DNA of 64,000 nucleotides from Adiantum capillus-veneris (lineage: Eukaryota; Streptophyta; Polypodiopsida; Polypodiales; Pteridaceae): positions 141,268,640-141,332,639 of the forward strand of contig CM043955.1 of assembly GCA_014529385.2 (NCBI GenBank), read 5' to 3'. A program made the position numbers and the translations under genes. The notes below the pieces were generated by a model that made no database searches, was not told the DNA's origin, and worked only from the letters and a program-made list of their open reading frames with translations. Of this stretch, positions 44,366 to 55,787 are shown in pieces; the stretch's first letter is position 1, and each line of letters opens with the position of its first letter.

Positions 44366-44387
44366 GTAAATAATCGCAATTATTTAC
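44366..44387. repeat. Leader palindrome 2 (first leader of B)
   Basis: GTAAATAAT, centre CGCA, ATTATTTAC: nine-base arms are perfect reverse complements. Next copy 284 bp on. Confidence 0.9.
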
Positions 44388-44649
44388 ATCTGCTTCAAAA
44401 CTTGATGATTTTGCAAATTTGAGTATACCACAAGGTCAAGCACATCAAGTAGACCCCACAAATCAATTTTAGTGAAATTTGGACCACAAAAGTGAGACTT
44501 AAGCCAGATTCTCGAAATCAAAGTCTGCGGACACGGAACAATTGGTAAACTTGATCAAATTTTGTCTAAACTTATTGAAACTTGACCAGGGACTTTAAAA
44601 AGTTGTATAATTGCCAAACCAATCTAAAAAGTGCAAAAACTTGACGAAA

Positions 44650-44671
44650 GTAAATAATCGTGATTATTTAC
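44650..44671. repeat. Leader palindrome 3 (first leader of B)
   Basis: GTAAATAAT, centre CGTG, ATTATTTAC: arms perfect. Confidence 0.9.
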
Positions 44672-44973
44672 TTCTGCTATCCAGAGACTTCAATTTTGAC
44701 TTTTGGGCTTATATAGTGTTAGACCAGCATAATATAAAGCCACAGGACAATTTTGGGTTCAATCGGATCAAAATTGGTACCCATATACTCAGTTTATAGG
44801 TTGCAGAGTATACCTTTGATTTTGCTAAAGCTGAATCTGAAAGTCAAAATTTGACTTCCATAGCACGATTTGAAGTGATACACAGAGACCAATCACGACA
44901 GTTCTCAAGAGCTCTACTCTCCTTATAGAAAAATAGCTAATTTGATTAATTTTGTACAGGAATTAGGTTGCAG

Positions 44974-45872
44974 ATGGGGAATCAGTGGCTTGACAGAAAG
45001 TTGCAATTAAATCGAGTGGAAATTGACAATAAGTCAATCCAAGGTGAGTACTCTATCCAAGGATTCATAAGTCATCATTACTAGGAAATCAAGGCCTATT
45101 CGGAGAAACCACCAGTAGAGTATCCACCGAAGAAAGCGTGAATCAAGGCAATTCCTTGCACACAATTCCTGAAGAAGTCTCAGACACTTTTTCAGATTCA
45201 ACATCCGGAATGTCTTCTTACCCGACTCACTCGAAAACCGGAACGACAATGCGCTATAAGCATATACTCTCTTTTTACAAGACTAACCGTCATGATGCCC
45301 AGGTTTATCATGTGGATCCTAACGAGGAGTATGCTATTCGCATTGATGACCATGGTATTGAGTTCGAAGAAGAGGTTAGGGCAAACAAACAAGGAAAAAT
45401 GTACATGGATCGAAACGGAACTCAATATATACAGGTCAAAAATCCTGATGTGGTAGACAAATGGGGCTTAGAAGTAAACACCATAATCCTAGATATGTCA
45501 GCAAAAGAAGGATCACCAACTTTATAATTCAAAGGATACGATCAAGTAGATTTGAAGCCTTTGAAACGGCTTAGTACGGATAATCTTAGGATCACGGTCT
45601 ATTGTCGGGAAGATAGAAACATAAAAGATCTTTTGTGGACTTCTCATGCCAGACCAGGATAATTAACGGCCATGAAGATCATCTATATCTTCAAGATCAA
45701 AGATAAGGGATCTGCAAATCTATCAACTTACCTGTTTAGGGATTGTTATAACAACAACTTCGTTATGATGACTCTTGGAGGAGGTAGAACAAACCAAATA
45801 CCAGGGGTATTCCATAAGGGATTGGATCTTGGGGCAAGGAGTAGAAACAACTCTAAGAGACAAACATTGTGA
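44974..45872 (+). pseudogene. Element B gag, N-terminal domain
   Basis: ATG 44974 gives 'MGNQWLDRKLQLNRVEIDNK', stopped by TAG at 45082. The reading then continues in another frame ('GLFGETTSRVSTEESVNQG') through 45138-45527, with 'YKHILSFYKTNRHDAQVYHV' and 'DVVDKWGLEVNTIILDMSAK'. A further frame to about 45870 follows. About 280 residues with no recognised family precede the capsid domain; element A has remnants of the same region. Confidence 0.6.
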
Positions 45873-46712
45873 GAGATCATCTGAGAGTAATGTGAAGAAA
45901 CCAAAAACCACCTCATCACGTAGAAAACTGGGTGACACTAAGGCCAGTCCAGTGCTACATGAGTCACTATTTCCAACAGACTGGTTTGAAGGACTCAGAA
46001 CAGGACCAACTCCCAGAAGACCTGGAGTTGAACCAAATGGACATGTCAGACCAGCTGAGTTTCAAAAATGGATCAGAAAATACAGTAGATCAGGGGATCC
46101 ATATGACCACATAGCAAGCTTTAAGCAAGTGCTAAGAGAAAAGCGTATATTTGATTTCCATACTCAATTCGAGGGGTTTGGAATAACTTTAGAAGGAAAA
46201 GCTTTGACATGGTTCCAAAACATTCCACCAAGGTCAATCATGGACTTAAAGACATTAGCTCAAGGATTTGTAGCTGCTTCTTCCAAAACGGGGATTAAAC
46301 ATAATACGGTAGCTCAAATCTACAACTTTAAATAGAAACATGGTGAGTCATTGTATCCTTGTTTCTAGAGGGACTGCTAAACAAAGAACTTCATTCTATA
46401 CTCTATAGTAAAAAGCATACAACCCTAGAAGCGTGTGTGTCTGATGCTATTGACCTTGGAGACAATGGTGAGATCTTCAATGAAGAGGATGTCCCTAAGG
46501 ATAACCAGAGCGAGAAGACAGCATCCACAAAACCAGTAGAAGTGGGAACAGTTGCTGCGGCACTACTCTCAGCCATAGAAGATATGCTAAAAAGGATGAA
46601 TGACATGATGAACAATATGCAAAAAGCGCCTATGAGAGGACCAAGACAAGGGATAACTCCACAGGGAAAACCAATTAGGCCACAAAAATGGTGTGCAATC
46701 GAGGGTAAATAG
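45775..46712 (+). pseudogene. Element B gag capsid domain
   Basis: The frame to 46335 contains 'KYSRSGDPYDHIASFKQVLR', 'FHTQFEGFGITLEGKALTWF', 'MDLKTLAQGFVAASSKTGIK', 'NTVAQIYNFK', the retrotransposon gag fold seen in Tat/Athila elements. TAG at 46333-46335 stands where CAG (Gln) is expected; after a shift, 46359-46712 continues with 'FLEGLLNKELHSILYSKKHT'. It would form the particle shell. Confidence 0.85.
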
Positions 46713-47972
46713 ACCAACCATGAAACCCACGAACCAAAGTATCATGGGAATGTTTAGTACGTGTCCATGAGGCCCCAGGGGCAACCCATGTACAGATATT
46801 AGCCTAATATGGCCCAAGCTCAAAGACCACCAATGGGTATGTAAAGACCTCAACCTGTGTTGGGACAACAACTTCCATATCCAGGACATAATGTAGTGCC
46901 TGTAAAGTACATGCACTCGAAAGGAGTCATAGATGAATAAGCATTAGTGCCTGTTACACCCTATGCAGAGCCTATACCATCTACAATAATGGTAGAAGGA
47001 GATTGGTATAGTCCACATCCACCACCAATGGAAGAAACCATGGCTTATGCTCCACCAGAGCTCGTACCAATGTATTATGTAGCTAATCAAGGTGTCAGAC
47101 CTCCCATGGGAAGACGCATGATGAAGCCCAGAACAGGAAACTGTCATAATTGTGGTGCTGATGACCATTGGAAGAACGAATGTCCAAAGCCAGACAAAAA
47201 CCTCAAATCAATTGAAGCCTATTGCATACAATGTTGCAAAAAGGTTCCGGAAGCTTGTCCTAAGAACCCTTTGAACAAGGGAAAAACTATTGTAAACGTA
47301 GTCCAAGTGATGCCTAGTAGCTCATCAGATAGCGAACCGATTGTTCCAATCAAGGTAATCACGAGAGCCCATGCAAAGAAAAAGAAACACAACTCCTCTG
47401 ATGATTCGGAGAACACAAAAGTTTCTTCTCAAAGAATCAAAAGGAGCAGAAGCAAAAGATATGAGATAAGAAAACAAAAACAATGGGGTGAAAACGAAGA
47501 GAAAGCAAAAATGCTAGCCCAAGACAAGTTGAAAGAAACTGGCAGTGAGTTCAAGGAAACAACCGTGAAATCTGAAAAATCCATTCTAGTTGATAAAATT
47601 TTTGAGCCTATTAATGCTGCCTTGGAATCCTACCAAGCAGGACTTAAAGCAGGCCAAAACATGGAAAACAAATGGAAAAACTATCCATCTCCAAACATGG
47701 AAGCAGTGAAGCTGGAAGCTTATCAAAACTTGGTAAGAATCACGCAAGAAATGCTGGATAAACAAAAACCCAAGCTTGAAATTATTGCAAAACCTGAAGA
47801 GCCTACGGTAGAAGAAACAAAAGCAAAATCCGATGTGGTGGCAGAACCCCACCTTAAAACAAATGAACCAAAGCTTATAGTGCTGGACAATGAAGATGTC
47901 TTAGACGGAATCCCATTCGTAGTCGGAAGACTAGCCAGGACACTTATGGGAAAAGGTAAGAGAGATCAATGA
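46713..47972 (+). pseudogene. Element B gag nucleocapsid and C-terminal region
   Basis: Uninterrupted 341-codon frame from 46947. CCHC knuckle C-HN-C-GADD-H-WKNE-C at about residues 63-76, followed by a second Cys-rich stretch 'CIQCCKKVPEACPKNP'. Then a basic region 'SQRIKRSRSKRYEIRKQKQW', the helical segment 'ILVDKIFEPINAALESYQAG' and a Glu/Lys-rich tail. It would bind genomic RNA. The counterpart in element A lost the knuckle. Confidence 0.85.
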
Positions 47973-48830
47973 TGGGAGCCTAACTTTAAAGTCAACTCCT
48001 ATAGAGGAAGTCTGTTTGGATAACCTACCATCTGATATGAACATGGATCTACAATCCTTGTACGTGGATTGCGGATTGAAAGCTTCAGGAATATCTAAAC
48101 CAGTGACATTAAAAACATTAACTTCTTACTTGGGAGATAACGAAGATATATCCATCGTGTGCAAGACCACTCAAGTAAAAAGAGCCAAATAAACCCTAGA
48201 AGTAGACAACATTCATTCTATCATGTCTACACCCATCCAATGCACTCTTACTTTGGGAGAACTATTGAAACTCAGGCCATACTTATGGAATGATTTATAG
48301 AAAACCCTAGAGAAGGTGGGGATAATGGGGTTAATCTCTAAGAATTTGGGAAATTTGAAAAATAATTAGAAAACAAAGAGATTCGATTAGTTCCTATGAA
48401 CAAGGTCGGAGAATATTATGAAGGGGAAGAAGGAAACACTACCCTCCCAGTGAAATATAATGACATTGAAACCATGGCAATACTAGATAGTGGAGCTGGC
48501 ATAGCCATAGCCACTAAAGCAGTATGGGAGTCCTCGGGATAGCTAGCCATTAGACAAGCACGAATGAAATTGCAGTTGGCTGTCGGACACATTGAGAGAC
48601 CACTAGGGCTACTTGAAAAAGTGATAACTCCTGTGGAATTGAATATCAACACACTTTTTCCATAGTAGACTTTGGGAGGAAAACTCAACTATGAAATCAT
48701 AATGGGAAGACCTTTCATGCGACAGGTACAGTTTATCCAAGATTGGGGAAACAACTATCTGTACTTGAACCAGGTGGGATCTATAACAAGAGTCAATATA
48801 ACGATCACACTTATAGAGATGTCTTGAAAA
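47973..48830 (+). pseudogene. Element B first aspartic protease
   Basis: A decayed lead-in ('DMNMDLQSLYVDCGLKASGI' in one frame), then 'TMAILDSGAGIAIATKAVWE' with the canonical D-S-G-A-G active site (Asp codon 48486), a TAG at about 48540, the flap region 'ARMKLQLAVGHIERPLGLLE' and 'YEIIMGRPFMRQVQFIQDWG' in another frame (I-M-G-R-P-F for ILGRPF). At least two frameshifts. It would process gag-pol. Confidence 0.85.
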
Positions 48831-49552
48831 CACCCATCCAAGAGTCTGATTCAGTCTCGTCGGCTGAAACTAAACTCCCATCCTAGTTAAACAAAGACAC
48901 TCCTATTTGGATGTGCGAAGCTTCAGAAAATGGAAGCCTAAGACGAGAGGAATGTATCCTAGAAAGGGAGTGTATAGATGAAGCCTACATACCTGGGCCC
49001 TTTCCAGAGCATTTAATCGAACCATTCGAGTGGACTCAAATTTTAGCAACAATGGATGTATGTGTGAATACGTCTATGCCTACTCAATTTTGCAATGAGG
49101 ATGGCTACGACATAATTCCCATCCAAATGATGTCAGTCCTCCTTAACATTGAAAACAAAGATGAGAAAACCAAGGACTTGATGAAAGCTCAACAAGTATT
49201 TTCTGACCTCTATTACGATGCAACTGATGAGTTAGATGAACACTCAACTACCTCAAAATATTTGGGGTCAGAAAAAGAGCATACGAGAGCTCAGTTACTC
49301 TTAAAGGGAGGGGAGGAAAAGTTATTTTACTTTCCAAACCAAAAATCAAAACGACAAAAATGGTATAGACGAAAGAGAGCTACCAATATTGTGAAAACAC
49401 GACCTATGCCATCAGTCTCTCGTAAAACACAATTCTTGATGCAAATAGATGCTAATGATTGTATCAAGGACAAAATAACTGGCAGATATCCTTCAAACAG
49501 GAACTCAAAAATGTCTCAGACATCAAGAAAAGCAAGGAAGGGTACTCAATAA
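48831..49552 (+). pseudogene. Element B conserved interdomain between protease and RT
   Basis: The 213-codon frame at 48911-49552 begins 'MCEASENGSLRREECI', continues 'LIEPFEWTQILATMDVCVNT' and 'FCNEDGYDIIPIQMMS', then an Asp/Glu-rich and finally Lys-rich part. The first 75 residues match element A (36285-36536). No domain is recognised. The frame is open throughout, better preserved than its surroundings. Confidence 0.6.
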
Positions 49553-50852
49553 AAATCTCAGGATAAAAAACCACTCATGACCAGATTCGAGTGGAAAAAG
49601 AAATATCAAGAGTTGAAAAAACCTCTAAAGGAGATATACACAACCGAAATGGAAACCACAGAAGAGGATGGTAAGGATGTAACGCATGTTCCATCCCATT
49701 ACAAAAAGCATACTCTCCAAGATCGAAAAATCATAATTGAACAACCTGTTAGGGAACTACGAAAACAAGGTGAGTCTTACGAAGGACCTGAAAATGCTAA
49801 AAGGGTAGACTTGGCTGAACCAGGAGAAGAGCCTAGACCTGCTTACATTGCAAATGACATAGCAGAAGAAGAAGAAAAGATTTTGTTAATCTTGTTAAAG
49901 GAATACCGGGATATCTTCGCTTGGTCTTACAAGGATATCAAGGGTGTTGGTCCAGAAATCTACCAACACACTATACCCATGAGAGATGATGCAAAACCAA
50001 GTAGACAAAGACCATACACTTATAACAAAACATTTGCCAGGAAGATCAAAGAAGATATTGAAAAGCCAAAGGAAGTTGAATTCATTTACGAAATTGAACA
50101 CATAGATTGGGCGTCTCCAATTGTGATAGTGCCTAAGAAGAATGGTAAATTACGAGTGTGTGTTAATCTCAAAAAAGTGAATGCAGCCACCATTAGAGAC
50201 AACTTTCCTCTTTTGATAACTAAGCATGTTTTAGAACGAGTGGCAAGAAAATAAGCTTACAGCTTCTTAGATGGATTTTCGGGATACAACCAACTTTTGG
50301 TTGACCTAAAAGATCACCATAAAACTGCTTTTGCAATAGAATGGGGTATATTTGCCTATCGGGTTATGCCATTTGGGTTAACTAATGCTCCAGCCACATT
50401 TCAGAGATTGATGAGCCATGATTTCAAAGAGTATCTTCAAAAATTCTTAGAAGTATACATGGATGATCCATGCGTACATTCGCCAATCCGGGCTGATCAT
50501 TTTGAACACCTCAAAAAGGTATTCGAGAAATGTAGACTTTACAGGATTTGCTTAAACCCTGAAAAGTGCATATTCATGGGAAGACAAGGGAAAAGTCTTG
50601 GACATATCGTGTCTAAAAATGGCATAGCTACCGATATTGAGAAGATTCATGTCATTGCTAATTTTCCTAGACCAACAACAGTCAAGTGGGTACAAGCCTT
50701 CGTGGGACATTGTGGATATAACCGATGATTCATCTACATGTACGCTATAATTGCAAAACCCATGTATAGCTTGATTACGCACTTTGAATGGACCGAGGCA
50801 TGTGAAGAATCCTTCATGAAGCTTAATCAACCTCTCACCTCAGCTCCAAGTT
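49553..50852 (+). pseudogene. Element B reverse transcriptase
   Basis: The frame 49577-50254: 'AEEEEKILLILLKEYRDIFA', 'SRQRPYTYNKTFARKIKEDI', 'DWASPIVIVPKKNGKLRVCV', 'RDNFPLLITKHVLERV', TAA at about 50252. Then the same domain goes on: 'YSFLDGFSGYNQLLVDLKDH', '[20 protein letters not shown]', 'EVYMDDPCVHSP' (YMDD intact), 'CLNPEKCIFMGRQG', 'GHIVSKNGIATDIEKI'. The tether 'AIIAKPMYSLITHFEWTEAC' ends at 50852, where foreign sequence starts. The reading matches element A across its length. Confidence 0.9.
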
Positions 50853-50993
50853 TTTGGTTAAGGGCTCTTGAATCCACGACTGTTGGTTAAGCGGTGGATA
50901 TCCACTTCTGCTGGTTAAGCGGTGGGAACCCACGTCTTGCGTTCTATGCGGTGGGAATGTACACGTCTGTTGGTTAAGCGGTAGACATACCTA
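50853..50993. repeat. Minisatellite (28-31 bp unit) at the start of the insertion
   Basis: Units begin 'ttttggttaaggg', 'ctgttggttaagcgg', 'ctgctggttaagcgg', 'cttgcgttctatgcgg', 'ctgttggttaagcgg' at about 50854, 50879, 50908, 50935 and 50966. Confidence 0.7.
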
Positions 50994-51660
50994 GTTGTAT
51001 GGGTAACTAGGCGATAATGGGAGGAGTAAACTCTCGCTGGAGGAGGGATGTTGTACCTCCAGAGCATTGGAATTTTAATGAATAAGTTTGAGTAAAATTT
51101 TTACTAGAGTTACTGTCTTGGTGCCGCTTTGCAATACTGGTTGAAGGGCTGTCTTAATGAACCTTGTGAATCAGAACCTAATCAAGGAACTTATATCTTG
51201 AACAACCATTGTGGTAGTAATTAGGACACACAAAGAAGTGTGAGTGTGGGGGTGGAAAGTGGGGGACTTGGCTCGGGTTGCCAATGCCTATGAGAAGGGT
51301 GGTCCCGATTAGTCGGGAACTCTCCGTTCCCATAGTTCTATAAGTTGACACTATTATTACTCATTGCCCATAGAGCGGAAAAAATTCAATTGTACATGCC
51401 TCTGAAACATGGGGAAAAAGGCACTCTGGAATTCTCTCCTCTTGGAAGGTGGGTCTTAGGATCGCTAGATAAGTTAATTACGCTTCCCCTGCGAGGTGGA
51501 ACTAAATCTCGATGCTAGTAGGCTCGAACTTGACTCACTTTGTGATGAGAGATCGTCCGCTAGATGAACCATAAACCACTTTGTTTTCTTCCGCTGTAGA
51601 TCTAGTGGCCACCAGGTTTACCATCAGATCCGTCGTCTGAGACGACGAGGTGGGGACCTC
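50853..51660. other. Foreign insertion replacing RNase H and the integrase N-terminus of element B
   Basis: About 0.8 kb unrelated to element A at this point, joined at 'CTCCAAGTTTTT' on the left and before 'GGACCGATACAGCCACCT' on the right. It starts with about five diverged copies of a 28-31 bp unit ('ctgttggttaagcggtgg') up to about 50993. No ORF and no obvious terminal inverted repeats. It may be a mobile element or filler DNA from break repair. The deleted pol segment corresponds to about 1.25 kb in element A. Confidence 0.65.
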
Positions 51661-52133
51661 ATAGTTGGACCGATACAGCCACCTGCTTATAGAACCCAAG
51701 CTCAGTATATTATTGTAGCTATGGACTATTTGATCAAGTGGGATGAGGCTAAAGCGACTCAAAAGAATGATGCCAGAAACACTGCTGCATTCTTATATGA
51801 GTATGTATTCACAAGGTATGGAATGTCAATAGAGATTGTCAGTGATCGGGGAACTCATTTCCTCAATGATGTAATAGAGTATTTGCTTAATGAATTTATG
51901 GTCATCCACAAAAAATCAACTCCCTACACCCATAAGCAAACGGACAAGCTGAGCATACGAATAAAATTCTTAGCTCGATACTGACCAAAGTAGTTAGTTC
52001 AGGAAGGAAAGAATGGGAAATGAACCTCCATGCTACTCTATAGGCTTATTGAGTTTCATTCAAAACAACTCTAAATGCTACACCCTTAAACCTTGTTTAT
52101 GGTCTTGATGCCATACTGCTAATAGAATTTCTA
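51661..52133 (+). pseudogene. Element B integrase core
   Basis: 'GPIQPPAYRTQAQYIIV', 'MDYLIKWDEAKATQKNDARN', 'TRYGMSIEIVSDRGTHFLND' (second catalytic Asp), 'EFMVIHKKSTPYTHKQT', after which a frameshift at about 51935 hides the YHPQ.NGQAE..N segment; 'AEHTNKILSSILTKVVSSGR' can be read in the next frame, restoring the catalytic Glu position. The zinc-binding domain and first Asp were lost with the insertion at 50853-51660. Confidence 0.82.
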
Positions 52134-53045
52134 TTGCCTACATTAAGGGTAGCACAGAATCTTGAATGGACTGGACATGAATTGTCAGAAAGACTTGAAG
52201 ATTTGGAAAAGCTAGATGAGCAAAGGCTAACTACTGTAGCTCATATCTATGCACAAAAACGAAAACAAAAACAGTTTTTTGATTCCCACTTAATCACAGA
52301 AATCTTAAAAAAAGGGGACTTAGTTTTAATCTATTTCCTTAAGCAGCACATTCCAAAGTTTAAGAAAAAGGAAAACGGACCATTTATCATTGAAGATGTA
52401 TCTCCAAGTGGAGTTGTAAAATTGTCCACCCTAGATGGTGAACCAATGGCTAATTGGATAAGTGGATGTCATTTAAAGAAATACAATTTTCCACTAACCA
52501 ATGAATTGATAGAGAGAATGCTTGCAGCCAAACAAAGGAAGATCAAGCAACAGCAGGTTATTAATGAAGCCCAAGAGGAAGCTAGACTTTGGGTACTCAA
52601 GCATAAAGCTGCTCTCAAGAATCAACAGATATCGATTTCCATCAACACTTTGGAACTAGATGATCGACAATGGGAATTATCTAAAGACGCAGTTTCAACA
52701 GATGACGACTGGCTAGATGGAATGGATTTGCGCACCAAAGTACAACTCAACAATCATAGCACCAATGCTTTGGTAGACACAGGAGCTAGAGTGAATGCAA
52801 TCAGTTATTCCACATACAAGAAGGCAACAAGTCAAGCATTGATAGCAGGAATAGCGACAATCAAAGGATGCAACAAGAATCCAACTTCAACATTGGGAGT
52901 AGTCAACTTGAACGTGGTAGTACATGGATGTTCATGTTCGCATCAATTTGTATGCTTGCCAGATGAACACATGAATGAGACGATGATTCTTGGAACTCCT
53001 TGGATGCGTACATACAAAGCAGTATCGGATTGGGACACGAATTAG
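52134..53045 (+). CDS. Element B integrase C-terminus fused to a second retropepsin-like domain
   Basis: An open frame of 303 codons; the listed start is only where the frame becomes clean, since the protein continues from the integrase core. Residues 1-115: integrase C-terminal domain with 'FFDSHLITEILKKGDLVLIY' and GPF at residues 82-84 ('ENGPFIIEDVSPSGVV'). Residues 125-200: charged helical linker. Residues 207-300: 'STNALVDTGARVNAISY' with the retropepsin D-T-G-A (Asp 215) and, 70 residues later, 'ETMILGTPWMRTYKAVSDWD', the ILG.PW half. Spacing and motifs fit a retropepsin monomer. It differs from the protease upstream of RT in the same element. The frame ends in TAG, with an open reading beyond it. 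Known Ty3/gypsy elements carry protease before RT, so this placement is unusual. It may process the downstream tail or be a captured protease-like domain with another use. Confidence 0.8.
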   Translation: MPTLRVAQNLEWTGHELSERLEDLEKLDEQRLTTVAHIYAQKRKQKQFFDSHLITEILKKGDLVLIYFLKQHIPKFKKKENGPFIIEDVSPSGVVKLSTLDGEPMANWISGCHLKKYNFPLTNELIERMLAAKQRKIKQQQVINEAQEEARLWVLKHKAALKNQQISISINTLELDDRQWELSKDAVSTDDDWLDGMDLRTKVQLNNHSTNALVDTGARVNAISYSTYKKATSQALIAGIATIKGCNKNPTSTLGVVNLNVVVHGCSCSHQFVCLPDEHMNETMILGTPWMRTYKAVSDWDTN

Positions 53046-53790
53046 CTAAATCTATCACCTAAAGGAGGGCAACTCATTGTTCCGATTGCACCAAGCAAGG
53101 AGGAATGGAAAAGAAGTAATCAGCAGACCAATCCACAAAGCCAATCTTCTCCATCCCCTCGACAATCAAATGCTACGGGTAGCATGCAAGGAGTTAGGCA
53201 GATTTGGGTACCAAAAGCACAGCTTAAGGATAAACCAACTCAGATCTGGATGCCTAAAACTTCACCGAAGAAACAAAAGAAGCTTCCATGGATTCGAACA
53301 CAGAATCGAGTATCTCCAAGCAAGGAACCTAACATGAAACGGGTTTGAAAGAAAAAGGAGCACTTATCTTCTCCACAAACCACGAAACCAATCAAACAGT
53401 GGCAACTTAAGTCTCAACAGAATCCAACACACCATGCAGCACCAAGCCGACAGAGCTATCAATGGCAAGAAAAAGCTCGACAACAGTCTAACTTGCTACC
53501 AACAGCTCAAGCAATCAGCGTGCTAAAACACCCTGATAGTACAATCAAATAGAGAGCACAAAATCTACAAGATTTTCTCTTTGGAAGACATCAGCAGCAA
53601 AACTCAACATCGAAAACCCTTGAGTTAATTACTCAAGACCCAACTCTTGCACAACATATTGGTTTGAATTGCATTGATCTTCATATCATGGTAGAGACAA
53701 TCACGGCTATGCACAGACACAATCTTTCAATCCATGCACGCAGTCGTCCTGGAGTACTCCATATAGGAGGGGTGAAGGGCACTAAGTGAA
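53046..53790 (+). pseudogene. Element B polyprotein tail
   Basis: In frame beyond the TAG at 53043: 'LNLSPKGGQLIVPIAPSKEE', Gln/Ser/Pro-rich text, two related motifs 'RQIWVPKAQLKD' and 'TQIWMPKTSPKK', then TGA at about 53346. Further on: 'LELITQDPTLAQHIGLN' and 'TAMHRHNLSIHARSRPGV'. The last two blocks match element A. Basic and low in complexity, as for a nucleic-acid-binding or structural tail; that role is inference. A purine-rich GGAGGGGTGAAGGGC lies at 53767. Confidence 0.6.
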
Positions 53791-55209
53791 GGACACTAAG
53801 TACTTAGTAATTAAGGGCAATGTTTGAAGAGGGAGGAAAAAGTTCCATGTTAACGTGCAAATTTTTTGCAAAATTACCTAATAATGCCCTTATAATTCAT
53901 CAACAAGGGAAAATTCATTGATAATATCTTCCCGATGAGTGTAAATAGTGTATATACTATCAGAAATCATAAAAAATAGTCTTTTTTGGGATATTTTTCA
54001 TCATTTTTGTTGATAAGGAGGCTTAAAAATGGAGAAATCCAACAAAAAACAACAAAACTATGTTTTTCAAGTGCTTTTCTTAATTATTGGATTTTTACTT
54101 TACTTTTTTACAGAATTTTGCTATTTTCTTTGATTTTTTCAAATAAACTGGTCAAAATTAATAATAAATAGCAAGAAAGCTCAGATGGAAAAATTGAAGA
54201 CACGATGGTGATCAGAAGGACAAGGCAAACAAGCACAAAAATTTTCAATGAAATCAGAAGACAGAAGCGGGAAGCCTAAATTAGGCGGCCAAGCCTATTT
54301 TTGCAAAATTCTTGCAGAATGAGCTACAGGAATCCGATCAAAGAAATTTTTGAGTCTAAAATAGATTTCACGGCCTAGTAGGATTGACAGGGGAATCTGG
54401 GGAAATTTGGTTCGGGAAGTCTGGTATAGATATCCATTGTAGGCTAAAATCACTTCATTTCCACTTGGAGCCTTTGCAGAGAGAGATTTCGGCCTCTTTC
54501 GCGCGACATTTCTGGAGCCCACAGTTGACATTTTTCAGCACCGTCTCACACGAGACATGAGGTGTAAGTTCTTTACTCGATAATGATCCATTTTGTATGG
54601 CCCGTAGCTAGTCTAAAGCCTTAGAAAAAACCCTAGAAACCGAGCAGACCTACGACCTAAAACTGACCATAGCGGCCTGCCCGCTTGACCAAATCGGATG
54701 GGATTTGAACCATAGCATGCCCTAACATAATAGAACCTTTCTATACCATCAGGTGACCATTTGGCTGACCCCCAGTAGAAAAGTTAGGTTTTTGGCAAAC
54801 AAATGTCAAAATTCCGACCTGACTCCACAGATGGCTTGCTAATGAGGTCCATATACAATGTATATGATTGGTTTGGTGAAATCCATCAAGCAAGGCCCTC
54901 GAAAAGCAGAAAATGGCTTGAAGGTTACAAAGCATCAAATTCGACATACGAGGCCAAACTGACTCCAAACGAGCCAGAATTGGACAGGTAGCTTCACGAC
55001 TATGTTACGAACAAGTCCAAAGCCTCAAAGTTGACCGACCAGCCCAACAAACAGAGTAATCATAAAAAAACAGTGATTTCAGAGTCAACATAGCACAAAG
55101 TGATGCTGGCATGATCAAACTTGACCAAATTCGATTTAGGACTTGTATTAGGTGTATGAAACATGTCTAGGTCAAAATTTGTGAGTTTTACAAAGTTTTT
55201 GTCACTGAA

Positions 55210-55231
55210 GTTAATAATCGCAATTATTTAC
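55210..55231. repeat. Leader palindrome 4 (second leader of B)
   Basis: GTTAATAAT, centre CGCA, ATTATTTAC; one arm mismatch. Confidence 0.88.
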
Positions 55232-55493
55232 ATTTACATCATTTTTGCTTGGAAATTGTCAAATCACTTCACCTTTCATGTGTACACACCTATTACATGA
55301 CAAAAATCAAGTATGAGCCAAAATGACCACCTATTACTTGTGAAATTGCCAAAAAACGCACAGAAGTTGTTGCAAGCCATATTTTGGGTTATAAACAACT
55401 TTTCTTGATCCAAATCACCTCATATCTCATACCCAAGGTCTATATCATGCCTAGAACCAATTTGTACCAAAAAATGTCAATTTTGCAAGAAAA

Positions 55494-55515
55494 GTTAACA
55501 ATCACGATTATTTAC
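55494..55515. repeat. Leader palindrome 5 (second leader of B)
   Basis: GTTAACAAT, centre CACG, ATTATTTAC; two arm mismatches; 284 bp after copy 4. Confidence 0.82.
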
Positions 55516-55787
55516 TTTTTGGTCAAAATTGGGGAATTTTGATATTTGGCCGTCATACCTCCAAAGTACATGTTGTGATAAGCCCACTAGCCAACTTTGA
55601 ATCAATTTGGAGTTCAAAATCTCAGATTTCTTTTATATCTACTGTTTCAGAGACCTAAAGCCAAAATTTGGTACCATTTTCAACCTGTGCATCCAAATGA
55701 GCCCATATTTCACTCAGAGCATGTATTTTGCATATACTTCAAGCCTATAAAGCCAAGTTTGCAAAAACTTGGAAATTTTTCTCAGAT

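Larger units (their letters stand above)
42666..44973 (+). other. Element B first leader
   Basis: 2.3 kb without a coding gene. Holds the inverted-repeat element at 43252-43695 and then about 290-bp diverged repeats with a conserved palindrome (44072, 44366, 44650). It ends with 'TTTTGTACAG|G' at 44959, a splice-acceptor-like site 14 nt before the gag ATG (44974). Confidence 0.75.

Noticed and set aside
44974-45084. A short 36-codon peptide gene
   Set aside because: It is better explained as the start of gag, ended by TAG, with the gag reading continuing in another frame right after.
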